Source: Planctomycetota bacterium
Lineage (GTDB): Bacteria; Planctomycetota; B15-G4
Length of the DNA: 38,869 nt
Direction: 5' to 3'
NCBI GenBank assembly: GCA_029259725.1
Contig: JAJDER010000080.1
Location: 1 to 38,869, forward strand
Within the stretch, counting starts at the first letter, position 1; every line of letters begins with the position of its first letter. Shown here piece after piece: positions 24,684 to 33,164 of the stretch. The position numbers were made by a program, and so were the translations under genes. The notes under the pieces are model-generated. The model ran no database searches. It was not told the origin of the DNA and saw only the letters and a list, made by a program, of their open reading frames with translations.

Positions 24684-26456
24684 ATGCTCAGGGCGCCCAT
24701 GCGAGTCCCGCGGATGTCCGTCGCCGTGTCGGCGTTCACCGTCCTGTGGGGCGCGGTCGGGCCGCTGCCGGCGATGGCGCCGGTGCAGGGCGTCCCCGGC
24801 GAGGTCCTGTCCGAGCGGCGCATCAGCTCCGTCGACGGCGGTTTCACCGGCGTGATCGAGCCCTTGGACGAGTTCGGCACCGCGGTCACCAACATCGGCG
24901 ACCTCGACGGCGACGGGTTCCCCGAGCTCATGGTCGGCGCCTGGGGCGACGACGACGGCGTGGACCTCCCGGCCGAGGACCGCGGCGCCGTGTGGGTGCT
25001 GTTCCTCGAAGCCGACGGCACGGTGCGCACGCACACCAAGATCAGCGAGACGTCCGGCGGCTTCGGCGGGGACCTGGACGACTTCGACCGCTTCGGGCAC
25101 TCGATGTCGGCGCTGGGCGATCTCGACGGCGACGGTGTGACCGAGGTGGCGGTGGGCGCGGTCTTCGACGACGACGGCGGCAGCGCCAACCCCGGCGCGA
25201 TCTACGTGCTCTTCATGAACGCCGACGGCACGGTGAAGGCCGAGCAGAAGGTCTCGCAGACGGTTGGCGGGCTGGTCGGGCCGCTCGACAACGGCGACCT
25301 CTTCGGGCATGCCTGCTCGGGGCTCGGGGACCTGGACGGCGACGGCGTGTTCGACGTGGCCGTCGGATCGGACGGTGACGACGACGGCGGGACGGTCGGT
25401 GGCGCGAGCAACGTCGGCGCCTTTCGCGTGCTGTTCCTGAACGCCGACGGCACGGTCAAGGGGCAGCAGAAGGTGTCGGCCACGACCGGAGGCTTCGGCG
25501 GGACGCTGCTCGACAAGGACGCGTTCGGCCACACCCTCGCCAACCTGGGCGACGTGGACGGCGACGGCGTGGTCGACCTGGCCGTCGGCGCGCCCGGCGA
25601 CGACGACGGCATCGCCGCCGGTGGCACGTCCGTCGGCGCCGGCGCGGTCTGGATCTGCTTCATGAACACCGACGGCACGGTGAAGTCGGAGCTCAAGATC
25701 TCGCAGACCAGCGGCGTCGGCTTCACGGGTCCTCTCGGCGACGATCGCTTCTCCGAGTCCATCGCGAGCCTGGGCGACGTGGACGGCGACGGGGTCGGGG
25801 ACATCGCGGTCGGCGCGTTCCTGGGCGACGACCCGTTGTTCGGCGCCGGCAGCGACACGGGCGTCGTCTGGCTGCTGCTCATGAACCCTGGCGGCACGGT
25901 GAAGGCGCAGGTGCCCTTCGGGCTCGGTCAGGGAGGCTTCGAGGGGATCCTCTTCCCCGGCGAGCACCTCGGTCACTCGATGACGGGGTTGGGGGACCTC
26001 GACGGCGATGGGCGGTTGGACATGGCCACCGGCGCGCCCGGGGACGCGTCGAACACCGGGTCGGTGTGGGTCACGTTCCACAACGCCGCGGTGTGGAGCG
26101 ATCTCGGGGGCGGGTTGGCGGGGACGTACGGCGAGCCGGTGTTGAGCGGCGCGGGCGCGCTGGTGGCCGGTGAACTGGTGACGCTCAGCGTGACGGGCGC
26201 GCTGGAGAACGCGGCGGCGACGCTGGTGGTGGGCCTGAGCGAGCTGGGCGTGCCGTTCAAGGGCGGCACGCTCGTGCCGAGTCCCGATGTGCTGATCGGG
26301 TTGGCGACGGACGGGGCCGGGGAGCTGCTGATCGTCGTGCCGTGGCCGGCGGGCCTGCCGCCGGGGTTGGAGCTCGTGTACCAGGCCTGGGTGGTGGACG
26401 CCGCGGCCGTGAAGGGGCTGGCGGCGACGGGTGGCGTGGAGGGCGTGGCGCCGTGA
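24684..26456 (+). CDS. Secreted FG-GAP propeller protein with lineage-type C-terminal beta domain
   Basis: A 590-residue protein with an N-terminal export signal (RMSVAVSAFTVLWGAVGPLP). About seven FG-GAP blades follow, each with FGxxxxxxGDxDGDGxxxxxVGA, for example FGTAVTNIGDLDGDGFPELM and FGHTLANLGDVDGDGVVDLA; the Asp-rich loops suggest bound calcium. Each blade also contains a repeated outer strand of the type VLFLNADGTVKGQQKVS. From about residue 460 a separate beta domain (LVVGLSELGVPFKGGTLVPSP, PPGLELVYQAWVVDAAAVKG) closes the protein; the same domain ends the 920-residue FG-GAP protein at 34666-37428. It is probably surface-attached or secreted. Function unknown. Confidence 0.9.
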   Translation: MLRAPMRVPRMSVAVSAFTVLWGAVGPLPAMAPVQGVPGEVLSERRISSVDGGFTGVIEPLDEFGTAVTNIGDLDGDGFPELMVGAWGDDDGVDLPAEDRGAVWVLFLEADGTVRTHTKISETSGGFGGDLDDFDRFGHSMSALGDLDGDGVTEVAVGAVFDDDGGSANPGAIYVLFMNADGTVKAEQKVSQTVGGLVGPLDNGDLFGHACSGLGDLDGDGVFDVAVGSDGDDDGGTVGGASNVGAFRVLFLNADGTVKGQQKVSATTGGFGGTLLDKDAFGHTLANLGDVDGDGVVDLAVGAPGDDDGIAAGGTSVGAGAVWICFMNTDGTVKSELKISQTSGVGFTGPLGDDRFSESIASLGDVDGDGVGDIAVGAFLGDDPLFGAGSDTGVVWLLLMNPGGTVKAQVPFGLGQGGFEGILFPGEHLGHSMTGLGDLDGDGRLDMATGAPGDASNTGSVWVTFHNAAVWSDLGGGLAGTYGEPVLSGAGALVAGELVTLSVTGALENAAATLVVGLSELGVPFKGGTLVPSPDVLIGLATDGAGELLIVVPWPAGLPPGLELVYQAWVVDAAAVKGLAATGGVEGVAP

Positions 26457-26496
26457 GCCCGACGGGATGGCACCGGCGTGGTCGGGCGTCCGACCG

Positions 26497-26658
26497 TCAG
26501 AGGCTGTAACGGCCGTACTGATAGATGACGAAGAGCACCGTTGTCGCCCCGAGCGCGATGATCAGACGCTCCTTGAGTCGCGCGAAGAGTTCTCGCTTGC
26601 GTTCGGTGTCGTCTGGCGGAGGGACCTGGCCCGCGACCTGATTTGGAATACGCTTCAC
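26497..26658 (-). CDS. Small single-pass membrane protein
   Basis: A 53-residue protein starting at a GTG (26658) with a GGGGAG box seven bases upstream; an ATG at 26682 lacks one. A charged amphipathic stretch (DDTERKRELFARLKERL) is followed by one membrane helix (IIALGATTVLFVIYQYG), giving an N-in topology. No family is recognised. It is convergent with the FG-GAP gene and divergent from the HTH regulator gene. The good ribosome site and sensible topology support it, but a chance frame cannot be excluded. Confidence 0.5.
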   Translation of the reverse strand: MKRIPNQVAGQVPPPDDTERKRELFARLKERLIIALGATTVLFVIYQYGRYSL

Positions 26659-26688
26659 GACGTGTCTCCCCAAGGGTGGCATGGAGTC

Positions 26689-26734
26689 GGGGAGCCGCGT
26701 CGCGCGTGGCGCCAACCCGGTGGCGCGGCTCCCC
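26689..26734. promoter_or_regulatory. 11-bp inverted repeat in the gap upstream of the HTH regulator
   Basis: Arms ggggagccgcg (26689-26699) and cgcggctcccc (26724-26734) are perfectly complementary and separated by 24 nt. They lie in the gap of about 400 bp (26659-27065) between the small membrane protein and the HTH-TPR gene; nothing else is apparent in that gap. It could be an operator or an RNA hairpin in the membrane-protein leader. Confidence 0.35.
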
Positions 26735-27065
26735 TCCCCGATCCGGTGCGTCCGGGGTCGGGGAAGACCCTGGCGGGTCGACTCCGGGATACGGCTTCAC
26801 CCGGACAGCTCCAAAGTGCGGTGATGCGTTGCGCGCCGAAGGTGCCGCCGGGTCATCCGTCAGCCCGATCCGGGCTCGGTGCCTGATGCAGGAAGGCAAG
26901 TCGGACGGGGGCTATCGCGTGCGTCCCGGGTCACGGATCAGGACGGGAACTCGATTCTGCAAGGCCTGGGCAAGAGCTATGCAGGGGGAGCATCGCCGTG
27001 ACCTTGACGCTCGCCGCGCCGGGTCTGAGTCTCGGGGACGTCGTTCGAGAAGGGGAGTGCAGCCC

Positions 27066-28076
27066 ATGAAGATCGCATCGGATCGGATTCCCGAGAACGC
27101 CGGCAAGGTCATCCGCGAGCAGCGAGAGGCTGCTCAGTTGAGCCAGGCGGACTTGGCGGCGATGTCCGGCACGAGCCAATCCACGGTCTCCCGCGTCGAG
27201 AACGGCCGGGTCTCCGAGCTGTACACGCCGGTGGCCCTGCTCCGCGTCCTCGGTTTGGACGGCGACGAAAGCGAGCTGATCTTCGAACCGATCCGGGAGG
27301 AGCTGGAGCCCGTGGGCTGGGTGGAGGTCACCCAGGTCGAGTCCTATGAGCAGGCCGGCAAGACCGCCAAGAAGTACTCGGACAACGGGGACTTCGTCCG
27401 GGCGCACTGGTACATCGCCGCTATGCTCGAACTGGCGTCGAACCCCGAGGAGCGGCTCGACGCGCAGAACCTCCTCGGCATCAGCGCCAACGCCCATGGG
27501 CGCTACCTGCGCGCACGTCGTCTCTTCTACGACGTCATCGACGAGTGCTGCCGCAACGGGTGGGAACGAGAGCCCATCTGCCTGCGCGCGCAGGCCAACC
27601 TGGCCGAGCTCCACGTCAATCAGGGTCGCCTGGACATGGCCGAGGACGCGGCGGCGGGCGTCCTCCACCGGAAGCCGGGCAAGAAGACGAGGGCCTACGT
27701 GCGCTACGTCCGTGGCCGAGTCGCCTTCCACCGGGGCGAGACGGAGACCGCGCTCGAGGACATGCGGCGGGCACGGGAGGAGCTGAAGTCCCTGGGCGGA
27801 GATCGAGTGGGCCTGGCGGACTGGGTCGACGTCCACATCGGGGCGGCCCTCCTCAGTCAGCGCAAGACGTCGGGGAAGGGTGAGGAGAAGCTCCGCGCCC
27901 TCCGGGACAAGAGCCGGCCGGAGGCCGCCCATCGCAACATCGAAGTGCACATTTGGGCCAACTACTACCTCGCGCGGTACGCCCGGCAGCCGTCAGCGTT
28001 CAACGTCGCCGTCGAACTCTCCAGGCAACACCGCTACCTGCAGATCATCGATTCACTCCGTTCCTTGAACATCTGA
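27066..28076 (+). CDS. XRE-family HTH regulator with helical TPR-like sensor domain (RRNPP-like architecture)
   Basis: A 336-residue cytosolic protein; the ATG at 27066 has an AAGGGGAG box eight bases upstream. Residues 12-62 form an XRE helix-turn-helix (GKVIREQREAAQLSQADLAA, then MSGTSQSTVSRVENGRVSEL). From about residue 90 to the end the protein is helical, with TPR-like pairs such as GDFVRAHWYIAAMLELASN, AQANLAELHVNQGRLDMAED, and VRGRVAFHRGETETALEDMR. HTH plus TPR in one chain is the layout of PlcR, Rgg and NprR receptors that bind secreted peptides. A small gene for an exported peptide follows after 19 bp on the same strand, strengthening that reading. Its target promoters and ligand are unknown; a protein-binding stress regulator is an alternative. 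Confidence 0.85.
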   Translation: MKIASDRIPENAGKVIREQREAAQLSQADLAAMSGTSQSTVSRVENGRVSELYTPVALLRVLGLDGDESELIFEPIREELEPVGWVEVTQVESYEQAGKTAKKYSDNGDFVRAHWYIAAMLELASNPEERLDAQNLLGISANAHGRYLRARRLFYDVIDECCRNGWEREPICLRAQANLAELHVNQGRLDMAEDAAAGVLHRKPGKKTRAYVRYVRGRVAFHRGETETALEDMRRAREELKSLGGDRVGLADWVDVHIGAALLSQRKTSGKGEEKLRALRDKSRPEAAHRNIEVHIWANYYLARYARQPSAFNVAVELSRQHRYLQIIDSLRSLNI

Positions 28077-28095
28077 CTCACCTAGGAGGGAAGTC

Positions 28096-28290
28096 ATGTC
28101 CCGCAGCATCATCACCGCCGTCCTCGCGACGCTTGTCGGCGTCCTCGCGAACGCCCATCACGGCCCTCATGCCATCGGCAGCGGCGACAGCTACGTCCTC
28201 GATGAGGATGCGCCGGTCCTGGTGAGTGGGGACAGCCGCTGCACGCCCGAAGGAGCGATCGAGCCCCGCGGACAGAGTGGAGACAGCTAA
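28096..28290 (+). CDS. Small secreted peptide, candidate pro-pheromone partner of the upstream HTH-TPR protein
   Basis: A 64-residue product with a strong AGGAGGGA ribosome site. Residues 1-20 (MSRSIITAVLATLVGVLANA) look like a Sec signal peptide with an ANA cleavage site, leaving a mature peptide of about 44 residues. That peptide contains the tetrapeptide SGDS three times, at 29-32, 44-47 and 61-64 (the very C-terminus), encoded by different codons, plus a single Cys and acidic segments (DEDAP). It is close behind the regulator gene and likely cotranscribed. The repeats could mark processed signal peptides; a structural or unrelated periplasmic role remains possible. Confidence 0.65.
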   Translation: MSRSIITAVLATLVGVLANAHHGPHAIGSGDSYVLDEDAPVLVSGDSRCTPEGAIEPRGQSGDS

Positions 28291-28472
28291 GGCGCGACCG
28301 AGGCGAGGGCAGCGCGGTGCAAAGCAGGTCGGTCCATGAGCCGCGCCAGGTTCGCCCCGTAGCGGCGCGCGACCTGCACCACTTCTCCCAGTAGTTGCGA
28401 CACCAGCACGTCCTGTCGGACGTGATTACGAGGACTCCGGTCTCGGGGCGCATGCTCGACTTGAACAAGCTT

Positions 28473-28835
28473 CAGCAGCGACGTAAGCGGCGAGGTGCGT
28501 GCAGCTTGCGGCGGCGGCACAGGGGGGGATCCCCTCTGGATACCCTACGTGAGCAAAGCGGCTCTTGGCGGCGGGATCGAGGGACTCCGCCACGCCTAGC
28601 TAGCGCCCAGGTTTGCCAACGCGCGAGGTCGGGTGCATCGCCGTTGCCCGCCTCACCCGCCGCGTGGGTCACGGCGGCCACGTAACGACGCACGCGTTTG
28701 CTCTGCTGCCAGTTCGTGGCCTCCGCCAGCAGGGCCTCGCGGAGGCGACGCTCCTCGCCCTCGCGGGCCTCGGTTTCTGCGCGTTGTCGCTCGCATCCGC
28801 GAACTCGAGAGCCCAGGCTTCGCGTTCGAGCCGGG
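28473..28835. repeat. Direct repeat copy 1 (about 360 bp)
   Basis: From cagcagcgacgtaagcggcg onward this stretch matches 37799-38160 in the same orientation with scattered substitutions and small indels. One example is a 4-bp insertion near 28600 (gctagctagc-like versus the second copy). The two copies are 9.3 kb apart. They carry the decayed 3' end of the same leftward gene. Confidence 0.85.
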
Positions 28836-28971
28836 TCGCCTTCGTGGCGGCGGCGACCTTCGCCAGTCCGTCGAGGAAAGAAGGGACCTTGTCCTCCAAC
28901 GGCAGGAGCAGTTGCCGGCGCTCGACGAAGACGGCCCACAGCATGGCAAGCAGAAACACAGTGGGGGACAT
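28473..28971 (-). pseudogene. Frameshifted remnant of a coiled-coil protein gene, copy 1
   Basis: Read leftward, one frame gives LEDKVPSFLDGLAKVAAATK and RLEREAWALEF. A second frame then gives ERQRAETEAREGEERRLREA and LLAEATNWQQSKRVRRYVAA up to ARWQTWAL. After that the frame shifts again through a 4-bp insertion, and the stop seen in copy 2 is mutated. The Glu/Arg-rich middle would be a coiled coil. I know this helical C-terminal pattern only as part of uncharacterised bacterial proteins and cannot name it. Two frameshifts and the lack of a full N-terminus mark it as a pseudogene. A further leftward frame at 28287-28520 (DVLVSQLLGEVVQVARRYGA) may be another fragment. Confidence 0.6.
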
Positions 28972-29171
28972 GCTGCGACCGTGGCCGCGCCCGTCTTGGC
29001 GGATCCAGGCGACGGCGCTACGGTGGTCCCACCGTCAGAATGGAGACCCGGATGGGGTTTCCGGAAGGGACAAGGAACAGAGCGTTCGAGGATCGGAATT
29101 GGCCGTGTCTGGTTGCGGCAATTCCGTACATCCTGCATGGTGAGGCGCGGGGCACGGAAAGAGGTGCAGCC

Positions 29172-29444
29172 ATGCTCAGACGCGGAAGACTTGCTGGCAG
29201 GTCGTCGGCGACGAACCTGGTGCCCGCGGACGAGAATGGCGTCGCCGACATCTTCGTCCACGACACGAAGAAGGGCGGCACGACCCGGCTTTCCGTATCC
29301 ACGGACGGGAACGAGGCGAGTGCGTTCTGCGACACGCCTTCAGTGTCGGGCAATGGACGCTACTTCGCCTTCGTGACGGACGCGGGCAATCTCGTCGACG
29401 GAGACACGAACGGGCTCGATGACATCTTCCTCCACCGACCGTGA
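29172..29444 (+). pseudogene. Fragment of a PD40/TolB-like propeller protein
   Basis: Ninety residues read as one and a half PD40-type blades: SSATNLVPADENGVADIFVH, DTKKGGTTRLSVSTDGNEAS, SVSGNGRYFAFVTDAGNLVD, GDTNGLDDIFLH. Full-length proteins of this kind have many such blades and an export signal; neither is here. The fragment begins abruptly after unrelated sequence and stops after the second blade. The DNA between 28972 and 29171 shows nothing I can identify. Confidence 0.6.
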
Positions 29445-29514
29445 CCACCGGGTGCGTAGCGAACTCGGGGAGAGCCTCGGCGGCGGGGCTGAGAGAGAGG
29501 GCGTGTACGTGGAG

Positions 29515-29694
29515 CTGCAGTGGAATCTGTTCTCCGGTACCGCGCCAAGTCTGACCCTTCAGGTCACTGCTCCGCTCGACGGCTTCACGGTGCCTCCCGG
29601 GTACTATCTGCTCTTCGTCATCGAGGAGAAGACAGACCCGCTCGCACCAACGTTGGCTCCGAGCAGCGGCAAGTGGCTCAAGCTGGTGCCGTGA
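29515..29694 (+). pseudogene. Fragment of a galactose-oxidase-like C-terminal (DUF1929-type) domain
   Basis: About 59 residues before the TGA resemble the end of the immunoglobulin-like domain that closes galactose/glyoxal oxidases: SLTLQVTAPLDGFTVPPGYY, LLFVIEE, SGKWLKLVP, where the usual family end is PPGYYMLF...GKW. No catalytic propeller precedes it. Its stop overlaps the region of the next gene's start (GTGACCATG). It looks like the end of a gene deleted by recombination. Confidence 0.6.
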
Positions 29695-29696
29695 CC

Positions 29697-32189
29697 ATGG
29701 AGGAGTGGGTGCAACACTCCGAGCGTCGTCTTGCGGGCCTCGCACAGGGTGTTGTCCTTGTGCTTGCCTGCAGCGTTGTCGCGGGGCCGCTACCTGCCGG
29801 CGACAACCTGACCGCGGTCCTATCGGTGACCGGTATGGGCGTCTTCCTGGAGAACGACGGTCAATGGGAGGACGGAAGCCTCTATCGCTGGCGCGGTCCC
29901 GGCGTCGCGGTGGCGGTGCTTCCGGACCGGCTCGTATTCGTCCCGGTCGTTGGCCGCGTCTCCGACGGAACGGGTCGCTGGTCGTCGCCGGTGACCCTGC
30001 GCTTCGAGGGGGCCTCCGAGAGCCCGGGAGCCGAAGGCCTCGAGCCGGCGCCGGGTGTGTACCGCTCCCTCGTCGGGGACCGGACGCGCTGGCGAACGGA
30101 CATCCACGGCTATCGACGTGTGAAGGTCACGGGGCTCTATCCGGGTGTCGACCTCGTGTACGGCGTTTCGGACGACGGAATCACTTTCGACATCGAGGCG
30201 GAGAGCGTCGACGCGCTAGGGCTTGTGAGGCTGCGCGTCGAGGGCGCCGACAACTTGAGCGCAGATGCGACTCTCGATACCGAGCTCGTGGCCACCACTG
30301 ACGTGGGCCAACTCCGCTGGGCGATGTCAGGCACCGCCGTGGTGCGGGACCCGTCTGGTTCGTTCGGCTTTGGCCCACCGGACGGTCGTGAGGGTCCGAT
30401 CACGATCCGGCAAGGACTGGAATGGTCGGGGTACCTTGGCGGCCAAGGCGGAGAAACCGTCGAGGCACTCGCGATTGCGCCCGATGGCGGAGTGATCGTC
30501 ACAGGAGTGACCGTCTTGTCACCGGACTTTCCGACGACACCGGGTGCCTTCGATACCGAGTGGGGTGGGGAGGGTGGTGGCGGCTTGGGCGCCAATGACG
30601 CGTTCGTCGCGCGTCTCTCGGCCGATGGCACCACCTTGGAGTGGTCGACGTTCCTTGGCGGCAACAGTAAGGACTGCGCCTCGGCCCTACTCTGCGAGCC
30701 GGGTGGCCAGATCCTCGTCGCTGGCGAGACCAACTCTTCGGACTTCCCAACCACGCTTGGTGTGTTCCAGCCGGCACTTCTCAAGCTCGATTGTTTCATC
30801 GCCCGTCTCACCGACGACGGCACCGACGTGCTCATGGGCACCTACCTCGGCGGCGACACGGATGTCGACGCGATCCAGAGCATGGCTCTCGTACCCGACG
30901 GCTCCATCGTCGTGGCGGGCAGGACGCAGTCGACCGACTTCCCCGTCACGCCGACCGCGCTTCAGCCGACCCTGTCCGGCCCTTCCGACATGTTCGTGTC
31001 GCACCTGAGTGCGGACGGCTCGACTCTGCTCGCCTCGACGCTCTTCGGAGGCTCCGGCTCGGAGTTCGCGGCGGACGTCGATGTCAGCTCCACGGGCAGG
31101 GTGCTGCTGGGATTCCAGACGGGCTCGCTTGACCTGCCGGTGCCCGACGGGGCTTTTCAGCGTGTCCATGCGGGCGCGCGCGACGGCTTCCTCGCCTGCC
31201 TCGACCTCAGCCTCTCCACGGTCCACGCGGCGACCTACATCGGCGGCCAGGACTGGGACCAGGTCACGGCGGTGGCGTTCCACCCCGGCGGCGGCGTCGT
31301 GGCCACGGGCTACATCGACTTTCCCGGCATTGCCTTCACCGAGGGGGCCTTCGACCCGACCCACAACGGCGACGAGGACGTCTTCGTGGCCCGCTTCACG
31401 GACGACCTGTCCGAGATGCTCTGGGGCACCTACGTGGGCGGCCTCCGGCGCGACTTCCCCCAGGACATGGTCGTGGAGAGCTCGGGCGCCGTCGTGGTGG
31501 CGGGCGACATGGATTCGCCGACCTGGCCGACGACGCAGGGCTCGGCGCAGCCCGAGTCGCAGAGCCCGGCCAAGGACGAGGCTTTTGTCTTCCGGCTCTC
31601 GCCCGAGGGTGATGCGTTGTTCTACTCGACCCTCCTGGGAGGTCCGCTCAAGGACGGCGCCCTCGCCGTGGCCGTGGACGCGCTGGGCGCCGCCGTGATC
31701 GGCGGACGATCCGACGGCCTGCCGGTGACGGAGGGTGCCTGGGAGACCGAGCTCTCGGGACCGAACGACGCCTTCGTCGCGCGTCTCACCATGCTGCCGG
31801 TCGGTGCCGAGACCTATGGCGCGTCGACCCCGGGATGCGCGGGGCCGCTGGCCGTCGGCGTGACGGCGATGCCGGCGGTGGCCGTGCCCCTGGAGCTGAC
31901 GTGCACCAACGCGCCGCCGCTCGGCTCGGGGTGGCTGGTTGTCGGGCTGTCCCCGCTCGCCTCACCGGTGTCCCGGGTGGGCACGGACCTGTGGGTGCTG
32001 CCCGGCGCCGGCCTCCCGCTGCTGCCCGTGGTCGCCGATGGGCTCGGCTTCGTCCGAGTGCCGGTCCAGGTGCCGCCGCAGCCCTCGCTGGCGGGGGCCG
32101 GCGCCGCGGTGCAGTTCGTGTTCCCCGACGGCTGCGCACCGGCGGGGCTGTCGGCCTCCAACGGGCTGAAGCTGCTGCTCCAGCCGTGA
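29697..32189 (+). CDS. Secreted SBBP (seven-bladed beta-propeller) repeat protein
   Basis: An 830-residue protein started at the ATG at 29697 (a GTG lies two codons before). A signal region (GLAQGVVLVLACSVVAGPLP) is followed by an N-terminal domain of the type found before SBBP repeats (GVFLENDGQWEDGSLYRWRG, VKVTGLYPGVDLVYGVSDDG). Some eight repeats then follow with the pattern TYLGG...D....A..PDG.IVVAG.T.S.DFPTT.GAFQ, each followed by a DAFVARLS strand. A closing beta domain (about 700-830) ends in GLSASNGLKLLLQP, like the FG-GAP protein at 34666-37428. It should be extracellular or surface-bound. Binding partner unknown. Confidence 0.9.
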   Translation: MEEWVQHSERRLAGLAQGVVLVLACSVVAGPLPAGDNLTAVLSVTGMGVFLENDGQWEDGSLYRWRGPGVAVAVLPDRLVFVPVVGRVSDGTGRWSSPVTLRFEGASESPGAEGLEPAPGVYRSLVGDRTRWRTDIHGYRRVKVTGLYPGVDLVYGVSDDGITFDIEAESVDALGLVRLRVEGADNLSADATLDTELVATTDVGQLRWAMSGTAVVRDPSGSFGFGPPDGREGPITIRQGLEWSGYLGGQGGETVEALAIAPDGGVIVTGVTVLSPDFPTTPGAFDTEWGGEGGGGLGANDAFVARLSADGTTLEWSTFLGGNSKDCASALLCEPGGQILVAGETNSSDFPTTLGVFQPALLKLDCFIARLTDDGTDVLMGTYLGGDTDVDAIQSMALVPDGSIVVAGRTQSTDFPVTPTALQPTLSGPSDMFVSHLSADGSTLLASTLFGGSGSEFAADVDVSSTGRVLLGFQTGSLDLPVPDGAFQRVHAGARDGFLACLDLSLSTVHAATYIGGQDWDQVTAVAFHPGGGVVATGYIDFPGIAFTEGAFDPTHNGDEDVFVARFTDDLSEMLWGTYVGGLRRDFPQDMVVESSGAVVVAGDMDSPTWPTTQGSAQPESQSPAKDEAFVFRLSPEGDALFYSTLLGGPLKDGALAVAVDALGAAVIGGRSDGLPVTEGAWETELSGPNDAFVARLTMLPVGAETYGASTPGCAGPLAVGVTAMPAVAVPLELTCTNAPPLGSGWLVVGLSPLASPVSRVGTDLWVLPGAGLPLLPVVADGLGFVRVPVQVPPQPSLAGAGAAVQFVFPDGCAPAGLSASNGLKLLLQP

Positions 32190-32264
32190 GGCCCCGGGCT
32201 CGCGACAGAGGCATGCCCCTCTGGAAACGCCGCCGTCGTGCAGGGGAGCAGGCGGCCCACGCTC

Positions 32265-33164
32265 CTAGGAGTCGCGGTGCAGCCAGTTCGCGAAGGCGGT
32301 GATGAACGTGCTCATCTCATCCGCGTATCCCGCGCCTGGCGAGTGGGGCGGAGGTGGGAGCATGAGCCCCGCCAGGTCGAAGATGCGGGCGTGGCGTTCC
32401 ATCAGGTCGCGGGCTCGGGACGCCTGCAGGAAGGCGCTCGCGTACGTCTGGTCAGCCCAGTCGATGAGATCGACTGCCAGCGCGAAGAGCTGGGCGTGCG
32501 GGTGCCACGGCTGAGGTGAGGAGAACGACAGCGTCGACCACCACTGCCCTCGGTTCACGGAGTACTGCCGAGGGCGCGTCGAGGACGCCGCCCCCAAGCC
32601 CGAGAGAGCCAGCCCGTCGGCTGCTTGGCGTACCGAAGCCGCGGTGTAGTCCAGGGCCCAGGCCATCTCACGGATCGTTGCCCCGTCAGCCTTCGTCGTG
32701 AGCAAGTAGGTCAGCACGTCCGACCTTGCGCCGACACCGAAGGCCGCGCGCAGCTTGAGCATGACGACTTCGCCGGCACGCAGAACTGGGAGCGGCGAGC
32801 CTCGCGCCTCGCGCTGGAATGGCTGGGGCATCGACGCGCCGTTCGTGGCGAGCCCTTCCCGGTATCCCTTCGCGAGATCGGCCGTCGAGTTCCCCCAGCG
32901 TCTTGCCATCGAGTTGAGGCGGTGGACGCTGGTCAGGCGGCCGCCGTGAGCAGCCCACCACGCCAACGCATCGAGCAATCGACGTTCGCTCTCCGCGAGT
33001 CGGAGGCTCAAGCAGATGAGCGCCTCCGGATCGATCACGGAGGACACTTGCCGCGCATCCCGGTCGTCCAGGGGAGCACCGAGCGCCCGCCACTGCGTCC
33101 AGGCGAGGTGGAGCACCGCTTCGCGGAGGGGCATCGTCAGCGTGCTATCGGCGTTCACGGACAT
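32265..33164 (-). CDS. Winged-helix protein of a nucleotidyltransferase-linked two-gene module
   Basis: A 299-residue protein. A winged-helix segment at about 147-202 (RSDVLTYLLTTKADGATIRE, MAWALDYTAASVRQAADGLA, LSGL, then the wing RPRQYSVN) resembles the MarR/ArsR-like regulators encoded beside DUF6036 or AbiEii-type nucleotidyltransferases. The N-terminal half is helical, and the C-terminal part is helix-rich with a long aromatic stretch (FALAVDLIDWADQTYASAFL). The gene starts 20 bp inside the end of the nucleotidyltransferase gene, so the two form an operon. A role as autoregulator or antitoxin of an AbiE-like module is an inference. Confidence 0.7.
   Translation of the reverse strand: MSVNADSTLTMPLREAVLHLAWTQWRALGAPLDDRDARQVSSVIDPEALICLSLRLAESERRLLDALAWWAAHGGRLTSVHRLNSMARRWGNSTADLAKGYREGLATNGASMPQPFQREARGSPLPVLRAGEVVMLKLRAAFGVGARSDVLTYLLTTKADGATIREMAWALDYTAASVRQAADGLALSGLGAASSTRPRQYSVNRGQWWSTLSFSSPQPWHPHAQLFALAVDLIDWADQTYASAFLQASRARDLMERHARIFDLAGLMLPPPPHSPGAGYADEMSTFITAFANWLHRDS

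Noticed and set aside
24900..26030. Tandem DNA repeat or CRISPR-like periodicity
   Set aside because: The periodic gacggcgacgg-type segments are the codons of the FG-GAP D-x-D-G-D-G loops; spacing and sequence vary as expected for protein repeats.
22992..26081. Leftward open frame of more than 1000 codons opposite the sulfatase and FG-GAP genes
   Set aside because: It is the antisense shadow of two well-supported genes in high-GC DNA; the translation is low-complexity (Arg, His, Val, Ala-rich) and has no recognisable domain.
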